Positions 54,366 through 62,200 of a DNA stretch of 64,000 bases are shown piece by piece. The notes beneath the pieces are model-generated. The model was given only the letters and a program-made list of their open reading frames with translations, was not told the DNA's origin and ran no database searches. Location of the stretch: contig NZ_CP041616.1 of assembly GCF_007197575.1 (NCBI RefSeq), positions 1,984,001 to 2,048,000 on the forward strand. The letters run 5' to 3'. This DNA comes from Ornithinimicrobium ciconiae. GTDB lineage: Bacteria; Actinomycetota; Actinomycetes; Actinomycetales; Dermatophilaceae. The translations under genes were made by a program, and so were the position numbers. Every line of letters begins with the position of its first letter. Within the stretch, counting starts at the first letter, position 1.

Positions 54366-55117
54366 CCGCCACCGCGCTGGAGGTCCGGGACCTCTCGCTG
54401 CGCATCGGCGGGGCACAGATCCTGGAGGACATCTCCTTCACCGTGCCGACCGGTCAGATCGTCGGCGTCATCGGCCCCAACGGGGCCGGCAAGACGACGC
54501 TGTTCAACCTGATCTCCGGCGTGATGACCCCCTCCACGGGCAGCGTGCGGCTAGACGGACGTGACGTCACCGGTCGCTCGGTGACCCAGCGGGCGGTCGC
54601 CGGTCTCGGCCGGACCTTCCAGACATCCTCGGTCTTCCCTGCCCTGTCGGTGGAGGAGAACGTGCGCCTGGCCGCTCAGGTCACCGAGGGCCACGCCATC
54701 TCGCTGTTCACCTTCCCCCGACGCGGCGACCGCGCCTCGGCCCGCGCCCGCTCCCTGCTGCAGGAGGTCGGGCTGGGGGACCGGATGGACTTCCGCGCCG
54801 GTGACCTGCCGCACGGCGACAAGCGCAAGCTCGAGATCGCGATGCTGCTGGCCACCGACCCCTCGGTGGTGCTGCTCGACGAGCCGATGGCCGGGGTCGC
54901 CTCCGGAGATGTCGCCGGGCTGACCGAGGTGATCCGCAGCCTGCACACCGAGCATGGCTGCACCGTGCTGATGGTCGAGCACCACATGGAGGTGCTGCTC
55001 GGGCTCGTCGAGCGCGTGGCGGTGCTGCACTTCGGGCACCTGCTTGCCATCGACACCCCGGACGCCGTCATGGCCGACCCGACCGTTCAGAGCGCCTACC
55101 TGGGAGAGTCCGTATGA
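54362..55117 (+). CDS. ABC transporter ATPase, LivG type
   Basis: A 251-residue ATPase. Walker A is VIGPNGAGKTTLFNLISG, GRTFQTSSVFPALSVEENV is typical of LivG, and the signature reads LPHGDKRKLEIAMLLA, the usual LivG variant of LSGGQ. Walker B is VVLLDEPMAGV and the H-loop VEHHMEV. It overlaps the previous gene by four bases (GTGA). It forms a heterodimer with the next ATPase. Confidence 0.93.
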   Translation: MTATALEVRDLSLRIGGAQILEDISFTVPTGQIVGVIGPNGAGKTTLFNLISGVMTPSTGSVRLDGRDVTGRSVTQRAVAGLGRTFQTSSVFPALSVEENVRLAAQVTEGHAISLFTFPRRGDRASARARSLLQEVGLGDRMDFRAGDLPHGDKRKLEIAMLLATDPSVVLLDEPMAGVASGDVAGLTEVIRSLHTEHGCTVLMVEHHMEVLLGLVERVAVLHFGHLLAIDTPDAVMADPTVQSAYLGESV

Positions 55118-55881
55118 CGCCCGCGACCCAGTCCGAGCCTGTCGCCACCGCCACCGGGCAGGTGAGCGAGGCGGTGCTCTCCGTCCGGGGCCTGCAGGCG
55201 CACGTCGCCGGTCAGCAGGTTGTCGAGCATGTCGACCTGGACGTGGCCGCCACCGGCGTGACCGCACTGCTGGGCCGCAACGGCGTCGGCAAGACCTCGA
55301 CCATCAAGGCCGTCATGGGCCTGATCGGTCGCTCCGGGCAGATCACTCTTGAGGGGCGCGACATCGCCGACCTGCCCACCCACAAGGTGGCTCAGCTGGG
55401 CGTGGGCTATGTGCCTGAGGACCGGGAGGTCTTCTCCGCGCTGACCGTCACCGAAAATCTGCGGATCGCCGAGCGCAAGGGGCACGACCACCAGTACGAC
55501 CTGGTCTATGACCTCTTCCCCGAGCTCAAGGAGCGCGGGAGCCAGGCGGCCGGCACGCTGTCCGGCGGGCAGCAGCAGATGGTGTCGCTGGCGCGTGCCC
55601 TGCTCAACACCAACCGAGTGCTCCTCATCGACGAGCCGACCAAGGGCCTGGCGCCACGCCTCGTCCAGGAGGTCGGGCAGGTCCTGGCCCGGGCGGCCGA
55701 GGTCGTCCCGGTGCTCCTGGTGGAGCAGAACCTACAGGTGGTGCGCGACCTCGCCAACCACGCAGTTGTCCTCACCGGCGGTCGTAGCGTCCATGCCGGA
55801 CCCGCCGCAGAGTTCCTCAACGACCCCGACCTGACCCAACGCCTGCTGGGCGTCAGCACAGGTGCGGAGGGAGCTGTATGA
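55114..55881 (+). CDS. ABC transporter ATPase, LivF type
   Basis: A 255-residue ATPase. After a 20-residue Thr/Ala-rich start, Walker A is LLGRNGVGKTSTIKAVMG. GVGYVPEDREVFSALTVTENL, signature GTLSGGQQQMVSLARALL, and Walker B RVLLIDEPTKGLAP are all characteristic of LivF. It starts at an ATGA overlap with livG-type gene and ends in one with the permease gene. Confidence 0.93.
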   Translation: MTPATQSEPVATATGQVSEAVLSVRGLQAHVAGQQVVEHVDLDVAATGVTALLGRNGVGKTSTIKAVMGLIGRSGQITLEGRDIADLPTHKVAQLGVGYVPEDREVFSALTVTENLRIAERKGHDHQYDLVYDLFPELKERGSQAAGTLSGGQQQMVSLARALLNTNRVLLIDEPTKGLAPRLVQEVGQVLARAAEVVPVLLVEQNLQVVRDLANHAVVLTGGRSVHAGPAAEFLNDPDLTQRLLGVSTGAEGAV

Positions 55882-56753
55882 ACGACGTCATCCTGCTCGC
55901 GGTCACCGGTCTCGGCCTCGGTGCGATCTACTTCCTGGTCGCGTCCGGACTGTCCCTGATCTATGGCCTGATGGGCGTGCTGAACTTCGCCCACGGTGTC
56001 TTCCTGTCCCTGGGCGCCTTCCTCGGCCTCGAGGTCGCACAGCGACTGGGTGCCTCCACCTGGACCGGCTTTGCCGCGTCCCTGGTCGTGGGTGCCCTGG
56101 CCGGTGCGCTCTTCGCGGCCGCGACCGAGCGCATCCTGGTCCAGAAGCTCTATAACCGGCACATCGAGCAGGTGCTGGTCACCGTCGGTCTGGGCCTGGC
56201 CGCCGTCGCGCTCTTCGACGGCATCTGGGGCACGGACCCGCGCTTCCCGCGCGGTCCGGCCTGGCTGGACCAGACCACCAAGATCGGTGGCGCCAGCATC
56301 CCCAACATCGTCTTCGTCGCGATCGTCTCGGCGGTCGCCGTGCTGGCCGCCATCGTGCTCTTCCTCAAGCACACCCGCTACGGCATGATCATCCGCGCCG
56401 GCGTGGAGAACCGCTCGATGGTGACGGCGCTGGGCATCGACGTGCGCACGGCCTTCACCCTGGTCTTCACGATCGGTGGTGCGGCCGCCGGCATCGGCGG
56501 TGTGCTCGCCTCGCACCACTTCGGTTATGTGTCCCCGATGCTGGGGCAGACGCTGCTGATCTTTGCCTTCATCGTGACGGTCATCGGTGGTCTCGGCTCC
56601 CTGATCGGCGCCGCCGTCGCCTCCGTGCTCGTCGCCCTCATGCAGCAGTTCGCCAACTTCTATCTGGCCGGCACCGGAGACTTCGCTGTCGTCGTGCTGC
56701 TCGCCCTGGTGCTGCTCACCCGACCGTCCGGCCTGATGGGGAGGAAGGCATGA
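55878..56753 (+). CDS. ABC transporter permease, LivH type
   Basis: A 291-residue permease with about eight membrane segments. LivH features: GLGLGAIYFLVASGLSLIYGLMGVLNFAHGVFLSLGAFLG at the start, AGVENRSMVTALGIDVRTAFTLVF as the ATPase-contact loop, and a conserved C-terminal GGLGSLIGAAVASVLVA. Overlaps both neighbours by four bases. With the LivM-type protein it forms the channel. Confidence 0.93.
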   Translation: MNDVILLAVTGLGLGAIYFLVASGLSLIYGLMGVLNFAHGVFLSLGAFLGLEVAQRLGASTWTGFAASLVVGALAGALFAAATERILVQKLYNRHIEQVLVTVGLGLAAVALFDGIWGTDPRFPRGPAWLDQTTKIGGASIPNIVFVAIVSAVAVLAAIVLFLKHTRYGMIIRAGVENRSMVTALGIDVRTAFTLVFTIGGAAAGIGGVLASHHFGYVSPMLGQTLLIFAFIVTVIGGLGSLIGAAVASVLVALMQQFANFYLAGTGDFAVVVLLALVLLTRPSGLMGRKA

Positions 56754-57997
56754 CCACCATGAACACGCACAACGCCGACAAGGGCCGCGACGCCCAGCAG
56801 GGGCGGTCCGCCGCTGAGACAGCAATCGACAAGAAGGTGGGGGAGATGCGTCACGGGGCCACGGCTGCGCCGGAGACCTCCGGCCGCACGGACCTGCGCT
56901 CGCGCCTGTTGAGCCTGATCGTGCCGATCGGCCTCGTCGTCCTGCTGGCCTGCCTGCCGCTGCTCAACCTCTCGATCCCGGGCGTGCTCCCGGGCGCGAC
57001 CTACACCCCGGGCACCCTGCACCTGCTGGCGCTGGCCATGGTGATGGCCGGTGTGGCCCTGTCCTATCACCTGCTCTTCGGGGTGGCCGGCCTGCTCTCC
57101 TTCGGTCACGCGCTCTACTTCGGCATCGGCGCCTACGGCCTCGGCATCGTCATGGCCGAGCTCGAGCTGGGGCTGGTGCCCGCGGCGCTGGTGGTGCTGG
57201 TGGCCGCAGTGGTGATGTCGCTCCTGCTGGGCGCGGTGTCGCTGCAGGTGACCGGCATCCCGTTTGCCATGGTCACCCTCGCCTTCGCGCAGGCCGGCTT
57301 CGTGCTGGTCCGCAAGAACCCCGGCAAGCTCACCGGCGGCGAGGAGGGCATGCGCCTGCCGACCGATTACGTGCCGGACTGGCTGGTCGGGGTGGCGGAC
57401 ACCCGCAACCTCTACTGGGTGGCGCTGGCGGCCCTCGTCGTGGCCTTCATCGTCGTGACCTGGGTGCAGCGCAGCCGGGCCGGCCACGTCGCGGCAGCGG
57501 TCCGGGAGAACGAGCTGCGGGTCCAGGTCCTGGGCATGCGCCCGTTCCTGGTCAAGCTGGCGATCTTTGTCGCCGCCTCGGTCATTGCCGCCGGCATGGG
57601 CATGGTGCACCTGCTGCTCAACTCCGGCGCGGTGCCGCACGTCATGAGCGCCGAGCTGACGATCTCCCTGCTGCTGATGGTCGTGCTCGGCGGTGTCGGC
57701 TCACGCTGGGGCGCCGTCGTCGGCGCGTTCGTCTATGTCATCCTCAGCCAGCGCCTCGCCGTGCTGGCCCAGTCCGACACCATCCACGACCTGCCCGCGG
57801 TGCTGCGCATCCCGCTGTCCGAGCCGATGTTCATCCTGGGTGTCATCTTCATCCTGGTCGTGATGTTTGTGCCGGGCGGACTCAGCGCGCTGGGCCTGCG
57901 GCTGTGGGCGCTCTTCTCGCGCCGGGCCCGGTCACAGCTGGCCGAGAGGCCGCGGACCCCGGACGAGCTCGTGGCAGGGGATGATCAGCAGTCATGA
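56750..57997 (+). CDS. ABC transporter permease, LivM type
   Basis: A 415-residue permease. The first 50 residues are charged and cytosolic, unusually long for LivM. About nine or ten membrane segments follow. Family sequence includes GVAGLLSFGHALYFGIGAYG, VRENELRVQVLGMRPFLVKLAIFVAAS (ATPase contact) and LGGVGSRWGAVVGAFVYVIL. It completes the importer and overlaps the acyl-CoA ligase gene by four bases, so import and activation are produced together. Confidence 0.92.
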   Translation: MTTMNTHNADKGRDAQQGRSAAETAIDKKVGEMRHGATAAPETSGRTDLRSRLLSLIVPIGLVVLLACLPLLNLSIPGVLPGATYTPGTLHLLALAMVMAGVALSYHLLFGVAGLLSFGHALYFGIGAYGLGIVMAELELGLVPAALVVLVAAVVMSLLLGAVSLQVTGIPFAMVTLAFAQAGFVLVRKNPGKLTGGEEGMRLPTDYVPDWLVGVADTRNLYWVALAALVVAFIVVTWVQRSRAGHVAAAVRENELRVQVLGMRPFLVKLAIFVAASVIAAGMGMVHLLLNSGAVPHVMSAELTISLLLMVVLGGVGSRWGAVVGAFVYVILSQRLAVLAQSDTIHDLPAVLRIPLSEPMFILGVIFILVVMFVPGGLSALGLRLWALFSRRARSQLAERPRTPDELVAGDDQQS

Positions 57998-59670
57998 GGA
58001 CTGACGTGACTTCCGCTCCCAGCACGTGCGGCGCGCACACGCTGGGTCGCTGGCCCACCGACCGGGCCCGGCTGCACCCGGGCCGGGTGGCCATCGTCGA
58101 CCGTGGTGTCGAGCTGACCTACCGCGACCTGGACGAGCGCTCCGCGGCACTCGCCCAGGCCTGGCGGCGGGCCGGCTACCGGCACGGTGACCGCGTGGCC
58201 ACCCTGGTCGGCAACAGCGCGGAGCACGTCATTGCCTTCTTCTCCTGTGCCCGAGCGGGTCTGGTGCTGGTGCCGCTGTCCTGGCGGCTGACCGCCGGCG
58301 AACTGGCCGACCAGCTCACGCAGGCCGACCCGGCCGTGCTGCTGGTCGAGGACGAGACCGAGACCCTGGCCCGGGGCGCACTGGCCAAGGTGCACGCCCG
58401 CGTCCCCACGGCATACGTCGGGCAGGTCGGCGTGGAACAGCCGGTCCCGGACCCGTGGCACAGCATCTCCCCGGCGTCGGCCGGCGAGCAGGGGGATTCC
58501 CCGGCGTATGCCGACGCGCACCTGCCCGCTGCGGCGCTCGGGCGACCGGGTCTGCCGCTGGGGTCGCGACCGGTGCAGGACGAGGACCCGCTGCTGATGG
58601 TCTTCACCTCGGGCAGCTCCGCCCGACCCAAGGCCGCCGTGCTCACCCATGCGTCCTGCTTCTGGACCAACCTGTCGCTGTCGCGCACCCTGGAGCTGGA
58701 CGAGACCGATGTGGTGCTCAGCGTGCTGCCCCAGTTCCACGTCGGCGGATGGAACATCCAGCCGCTGCTGGCGTGGTGGACCGGCGCGACCGTCGTGCTC
58801 GAGAGGTCCTTCGACCCCGGTCGGGCCCTCTGCCTCATCGCCGAGCACAAGGTCACCACGATGATGGGGGTGCCCACGCACTATGCCCGGCTCGCCGAGC
58901 ACCCCACCTTTGAGCGCACCGACCTCACCGCCCTGCGCAGTGCGGTCGTCGGCGGTGCCCCCATGCCCGCACCGCTGCTGCGGATCTTTCACGAGCACGG
59001 CGTGGCGCTCACCCAGGGTTATGGCCTCACCGAGGCCGGACCCAACGTGCTCTGCGTCCCACCGCGCCATGCGATGGAGCGCATCGGTTGGGCCGGGGTG
59101 CCCTATCCGCACGTCGAGGTGCAGCTGGCCGACCCCACCACCGGGGAGCACCTGGACGGACCGGGCACCGGCGAGCTGCTCGTGCGCGGTCCGGGACTGT
59201 TTGCCGGCTACTTCCGGGACGTGTCCGCGACCCGGGCGATCTGGCGCAACGGCTGGTTGGCGACCGGCGACGTCGCGACCCGGGACGAGGCCGGCTACCT
59301 GCGGATCGTGGACCGGCTGCGCAATATCTACATCTCCGGCGGCGAGAACGTCGCCCCCGCCGAGGTCGAGGCGGCGCTGCGGGCCCACCGTGCGGTCCAG
59401 GACGTCTGCGTCGTCGGGGTCCCTGACGACCGGTGGGGAGAGCGGGGTGTCGCCCTCGTGGTTCGTCGCAACGGGGTCGTCACGGACGCGCCCGAGCTGA
59501 TGGAGCATGCCCGCGAGCGACTGGCCGCCTTCAAGGTGCCGACCGCGGTGCACTTCGTCGCCGAACTGCCCTACGGGTCCCTGGGCAAAATCTCGCGCCA
59601 GCGGGCCCTCGACCTCGCCCTGGAGGCTGAGGGAGCCGCCCGCCAGACGGCATACGAGGTGCGGCCGTGA
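57994..59670 (+). CDS. Acyl-CoA synthetase / AMP-dependent ligase
   Basis: A 558-residue ANL-superfamily ligase that forms an acyl-adenylate and then an acyl-CoA. Motifs: MVFTSGSSARPKAAVLTH (P-loop, A3), YGLTEAGPN (A5), NGWLATGDVATRDEAGYLRIVDRLRNIYISGGENV (A7-A8 hinge) and PYGSLGKISRQ with the catalytic Lys (A10). It resembles medium-chain or aromatic acid ligases. The imported compound is the likely substrate. Near residue 150-195 there is a Pro/Gly/Ala-rich insertion not seen in most members. Confidence 0.92.
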   Translation: MRTDVTSAPSTCGAHTLGRWPTDRARLHPGRVAIVDRGVELTYRDLDERSAALAQAWRRAGYRHGDRVATLVGNSAEHVIAFFSCARAGLVLVPLSWRLTAGELADQLTQADPAVLLVEDETETLARGALAKVHARVPTAYVGQVGVEQPVPDPWHSISPASAGEQGDSPAYADAHLPAAALGRPGLPLGSRPVQDEDPLLMVFTSGSSARPKAAVLTHASCFWTNLSLSRTLELDETDVVLSVLPQFHVGGWNIQPLLAWWTGATVVLERSFDPGRALCLIAEHKVTTMMGVPTHYARLAEHPTFERTDLTALRSAVVGGAPMPAPLLRIFHEHGVALTQGYGLTEAGPNVLCVPPRHAMERIGWAGVPYPHVEVQLADPTTGEHLDGPGTGELLVRGPGLFAGYFRDVSATRAIWRNGWLATGDVATRDEAGYLRIVDRLRNIYISGGENVAPAEVEAALRAHRAVQDVCVVGVPDDRWGERGVALVVRRNGVVTDAPELMEHARERLAAFKVPTAVHFVAELPYGSLGKISRQRALDLALEAEGAARQTAYEVRP

Positions 59671-60452
59671 GCGCCGGGGGAGCAGCGCAGCCGGTGGACC
59701 GGACGGCCCGCACCCCACGCGGGGCGCGCACCCGCGCCAAGCTGCTGGAGGCCGCCGAGCACGTCTTCGCGACGGTGGGCTACCACGAGGCTTCTATCGT
59801 GAAGATCACCGAGCAGGCCGGGGTCGCCCTCGGCACCTTCTACACCCACTTCGAGGGCAAGAAGGAGATCTTCGACGAGGTCGTGCTGGACCTGTCCCAC
59901 CGGGTCCGGCACGCCATGAGCGGTGCCTCCCGCGGTGTCACCGACCGGATCGAGGCCGAGCGGGCCGGTTTCCGGGCGTTCTTCCGGTTCACCGCCGAGC
60001 ACCCGGCGCTCTATCGCATCATCCGGCAGGCCGAGTTCGTCTCGCCGGAGTCGATGCGCCGCCACTACGACAACATCGTGGACGGCTATGCCTCCGGACT
60101 GGCGGCAGCCCGTGAGCGGGGCGATATCCGCGACGTCGACCCCGTCGTGGCCGCCTGGGCACTGATGGGCGCCGGCGAGCTGATTGGGATGCGGTGGGTG
60201 CTGTGGGAGCAGGCCGACCAGATCCCCGAGCACATCTATGAGGGACTGATGGACGTGATCCGCGGTGCTCTCGCGCCGGATCAGTCGGAGTCGGGTCAGT
60301 CGGAGTCGGGTCAGCCGGAGTCGGGTGAGTCGGAGTCGGGTCAGTCGGAGTCCTCAGCGGACCGGGGACGTGCGAAACCACTGCAAAAAGGCGGGGTGGA
60401 CCTACGAAACCCCTCTGAAAATTCGGGGTCAACGGAAGGAATGCAGCAATGA
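59667..60452 (+). CDS. TetR-family regulator with repeat-derived tail
   Basis: A 261-residue repressor. The HTH is in residues about 20-65: GARTRAKLLEAAEHVFATVGYHEASIVKITEQAGVALGTFYTHFEGKKEIF. A helical ligand domain runs to about 205. The remaining 55 residues are unusual: five 5-residue units of the form QSESG encoded by a 15-bp repeat, then AKPLQKGGVDLRNPSENSG encoded by copy D of the dispersed repeat. It lies in the middle of the operon and probably binds the 22-bp inverted repeat at its promoter. GTG 59667 overlaps the ligase stop. Confidence 0.9.
   Translation: MSAGGAAQPVDRTARTPRGARTRAKLLEAAEHVFATVGYHEASIVKITEQAGVALGTFYTHFEGKKEIFDEVVLDLSHRVRHAMSGASRGVTDRIEAERAGFRAFFRFTAEHPALYRIIRQAEFVSPESMRRHYDNIVDGYASGLAAARERGDIRDVDPVVAAWALMGAGELIGMRWVLWEQADQIPEHIYEGLMDVIRGALAPDQSESGQSESGQPESGESESGQSESSADRGRAKPLQKGGVDLRNPSENSGSTEGMQQ
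60282..60356 (+). repeat. Five 15-bp tandem repeats in tetR
   Basis: CAGTCGGAGTCGGGT and close variants begin at 60282, 60297, 60312, 60327 and 60342. The fifth copy diverges at its end. Confidence 0.85.
60366..60430 (+). repeat. Dispersed 32-bp repeat, copy D (inside tetR)
   Basis: AAACCACT (60375-60382) and AAACCCCT (60407-60414) are exactly 32 apart. The first is followed by GCAAAAAGGCGGGG, as in copy A, and the second by CTGAAAATTCGGGG. It encodes part of the TetR tail and ends about 20 bases before the next gene's start. Confidence 0.85.
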
Positions 60453-61183
60453 CGCGCAAGGCAGTGGTCACCGGGGGTGCCAGCGGCATCGGTGCCGCGA
60501 TCGCACGGCAGCTGGCCAAGGACGGCCTGCAAGTGGTCGTCGCCGACCGGGACGCCGAGGCCGCGGAGCGGCTGGCTGCCGAGGTCGGTGGCGAGGCCTG
60601 GGCCACCGACCTGTCGGACACGGCTGCGCTGGAGGGGCTGCGGCTGGAGTGTGACGTGCTGGTCAACAATGCGGGGATCCAGCGGGTGGCGCCGATCCAC
60701 GAGTTCGTGCCGGAGGATTTCCGGTTGATCCAGCGGTTGATGTTGGAGGCGCCGTTCCTGTTGATCCGGGCGGCGTTGCCGCACATGTATGCCGGGGGGT
60801 GGGGTCGGATCATCAATGTCTCCTCGGCGCACGGGCTGCGGGCGTCGGCGTTCAAGTCGGCGTATGTGTCGGCCAAGCACGGGCTGGAGGGGTTGTCGAA
60901 GGTGACGGCCCTGGAGGGTGCCGAGCACGGGGTGACGTCCAACTGCATCAACCCTGGTTATGTGCGAACTCCCTTGGTGGAGAAGCAGATTGCTGACCAG
61001 GCGGCGACCCATGGCATCCCCGAGGACGAGGTCGTCGAGAAGATCATGCTGACCCGCTCAGCGATCAAGAAGCTCATCGAACCGCAGGACGTCGGCGCCC
61101 TGGCTGGTTTCCTGGCCAGCGACGACGCCGGGATGGTCACCGGGACCTCCTACGTCATGGACGGTGGGTGGACGGCCCAGTGA
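60449..61183 (+). CDS. 3-hydroxybutyrate dehydrogenase (SDR family)
   Basis: A 244-residue short-chain dehydrogenase. NAD motif TGGASGIGAAIARQLA, then NNAGIQRVAPIHEF. The catalytic Ser/Tyr/Lys are in INVSSAHGLRASAFKSAYVSAKHGLEGLSK, where the AHGLxAS run is characteristic of BdhA-type D-3-hydroxybutyrate dehydrogenase. CINPGYVRTPLVEKQI also fits. It would oxidise 3-hydroxybutyrate to acetoacetate or act on a similar hydroxy acid. ATG 60449 overlaps the tetR stop, just after AGGAATG. Confidence 0.88.
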   Translation: MTRKAVVTGGASGIGAAIARQLAKDGLQVVVADRDAEAAERLAAEVGGEAWATDLSDTAALEGLRLECDVLVNNAGIQRVAPIHEFVPEDFRLIQRLMLEAPFLLIRAALPHMYAGGWGRIINVSSAHGLRASAFKSAYVSAKHGLEGLSKVTALEGAEHGVTSNCINPGYVRTPLVEKQIADQAATHGIPEDEVVEKIMLTRSAIKKLIEPQDVGALAGFLASDDAGMVTGTSYVMDGGWTAQ

Positions 61184-62112
61184 CCACGACTCAGCTGCAA
61201 CCCTCGCTGGCAGCGGTCGTCGGAGACCGCTATCGCACGCACGACGCCCCCGTCCGCGGTGGGGTGATGCGCGTCGGCATCTGGGAGCCGGCCTCCGGCG
61301 ACCGGCAGGCGCCGACCGTCCTGGCGGTCCACGGGATCACCTCCTCCCACATCGCCTGGCCGCTGGTGGCTCAGGCGATGCCGGATGTGCGGATCATCGC
61401 GCCGGACCTGCGCGGACGTGGACGCTCGCGCACCCTGCCCGCGCCCTATGGCATGCCCAGCCATGCTGATGACGTGGCCGCGGTGCTGGACTCGGTCGGT
61501 GTCGAGCAGGCCGTCGCCGTCGGGCACTCGATGGGTGCGTTCGTCTCCCTGGTGCTGGCCGACCGCCACCCCGAGCGGGTCAGCTCCCTGGTCCTGGTGG
61601 ACGGTGGCATGCCGCTGCTGCCACCCCCTGGCGTGGCCCCCGAGGACATGTCGATGGCGATCCTGGGTCCGGCAGCCGAGCGCCTGCAGATGACCTTTCC
61701 CGACCACGAGGCCTACCGCGACCACTGGCGTGAGCACCCGGCCTTCACCGAGTGGGTGGACCTGACCACTGCCTATGTCGATTATGACTTGGTCCCGGCC
61801 GCGGCTGGGGGCTTCCACCCGGCAACCTGTGTCGATGCTCTGAACGAGGACATCCGGGAGCTCGTCGACGGTGACTCACTGCTCAACGCGCTGGCGCGGT
61901 TGCGACACCCGACGTCCTGGCTGCTCGCCCCGCGCGGCCTGATGGACGAGGTGCCGCCGCTCTATCCGCAGGCGGCCCGGGAGCACTGGCTGGGTGAGCA
62001 CCCGCAGATCTCTATGGCGGAGATCGAGGACGTCAACCACTACACGATCGTCATGCTCCAGGGCGGGGTCGACCAGGTCGTCCCGCACGTACGTCAGGCA
62101 CTCGCTGGCTGA
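61180..62112 (+). CDS. Alpha/beta hydrolase
   Basis: A 310-residue hydrolase. Oxyanion-hole region VLAVHGITSSHIAWPL, IIAPDLRGRGRS, nucleophile elbow VAVGHSMGAFVSLVLA, and catalytic His in DVNHYTIVML at the end. It could be an esterase, lipase or depolymerase; a hydroxyalkanoate-oligomer or ester substrate would fit the neighbouring dehydrogenase. GTG 61180 overlaps the dehydrogenase stop (GTGA); an ATG four codons upstream is possible. Last gene of the operon. Confidence 0.87.
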   Translation: MTTTQLQPSLAAVVGDRYRTHDAPVRGGVMRVGIWEPASGDRQAPTVLAVHGITSSHIAWPLVAQAMPDVRIIAPDLRGRGRSRTLPAPYGMPSHADDVAAVLDSVGVEQAVAVGHSMGAFVSLVLADRHPERVSSLVLVDGGMPLLPPPGVAPEDMSMAILGPAAERLQMTFPDHEAYRDHWREHPAFTEWVDLTTAYVDYDLVPAAAGGFHPATCVDALNEDIRELVDGDSLLNALARLRHPTSWLLAPRGLMDEVPPLYPQAAREHWLGEHPQISMAEIEDVNHYTIVMLQGGVDQVVPHVRQALAG

Positions 62113-62187
62113 CCGGTCCCGGTGACGATCCGGTTGCCTCGGGTGACGATCCGATAACGACCAGATGGTGGCGTCCGGGGCGGCACG

Positions 62188-62200
62188 TAGTGTGCGAGCG
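62188..62200 (+). promoter_or_regulatory. Leaderless promoter
   Basis: TAGTGT (62188-62193) stands six bases before GTG 62200. Confidence 0.5.
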
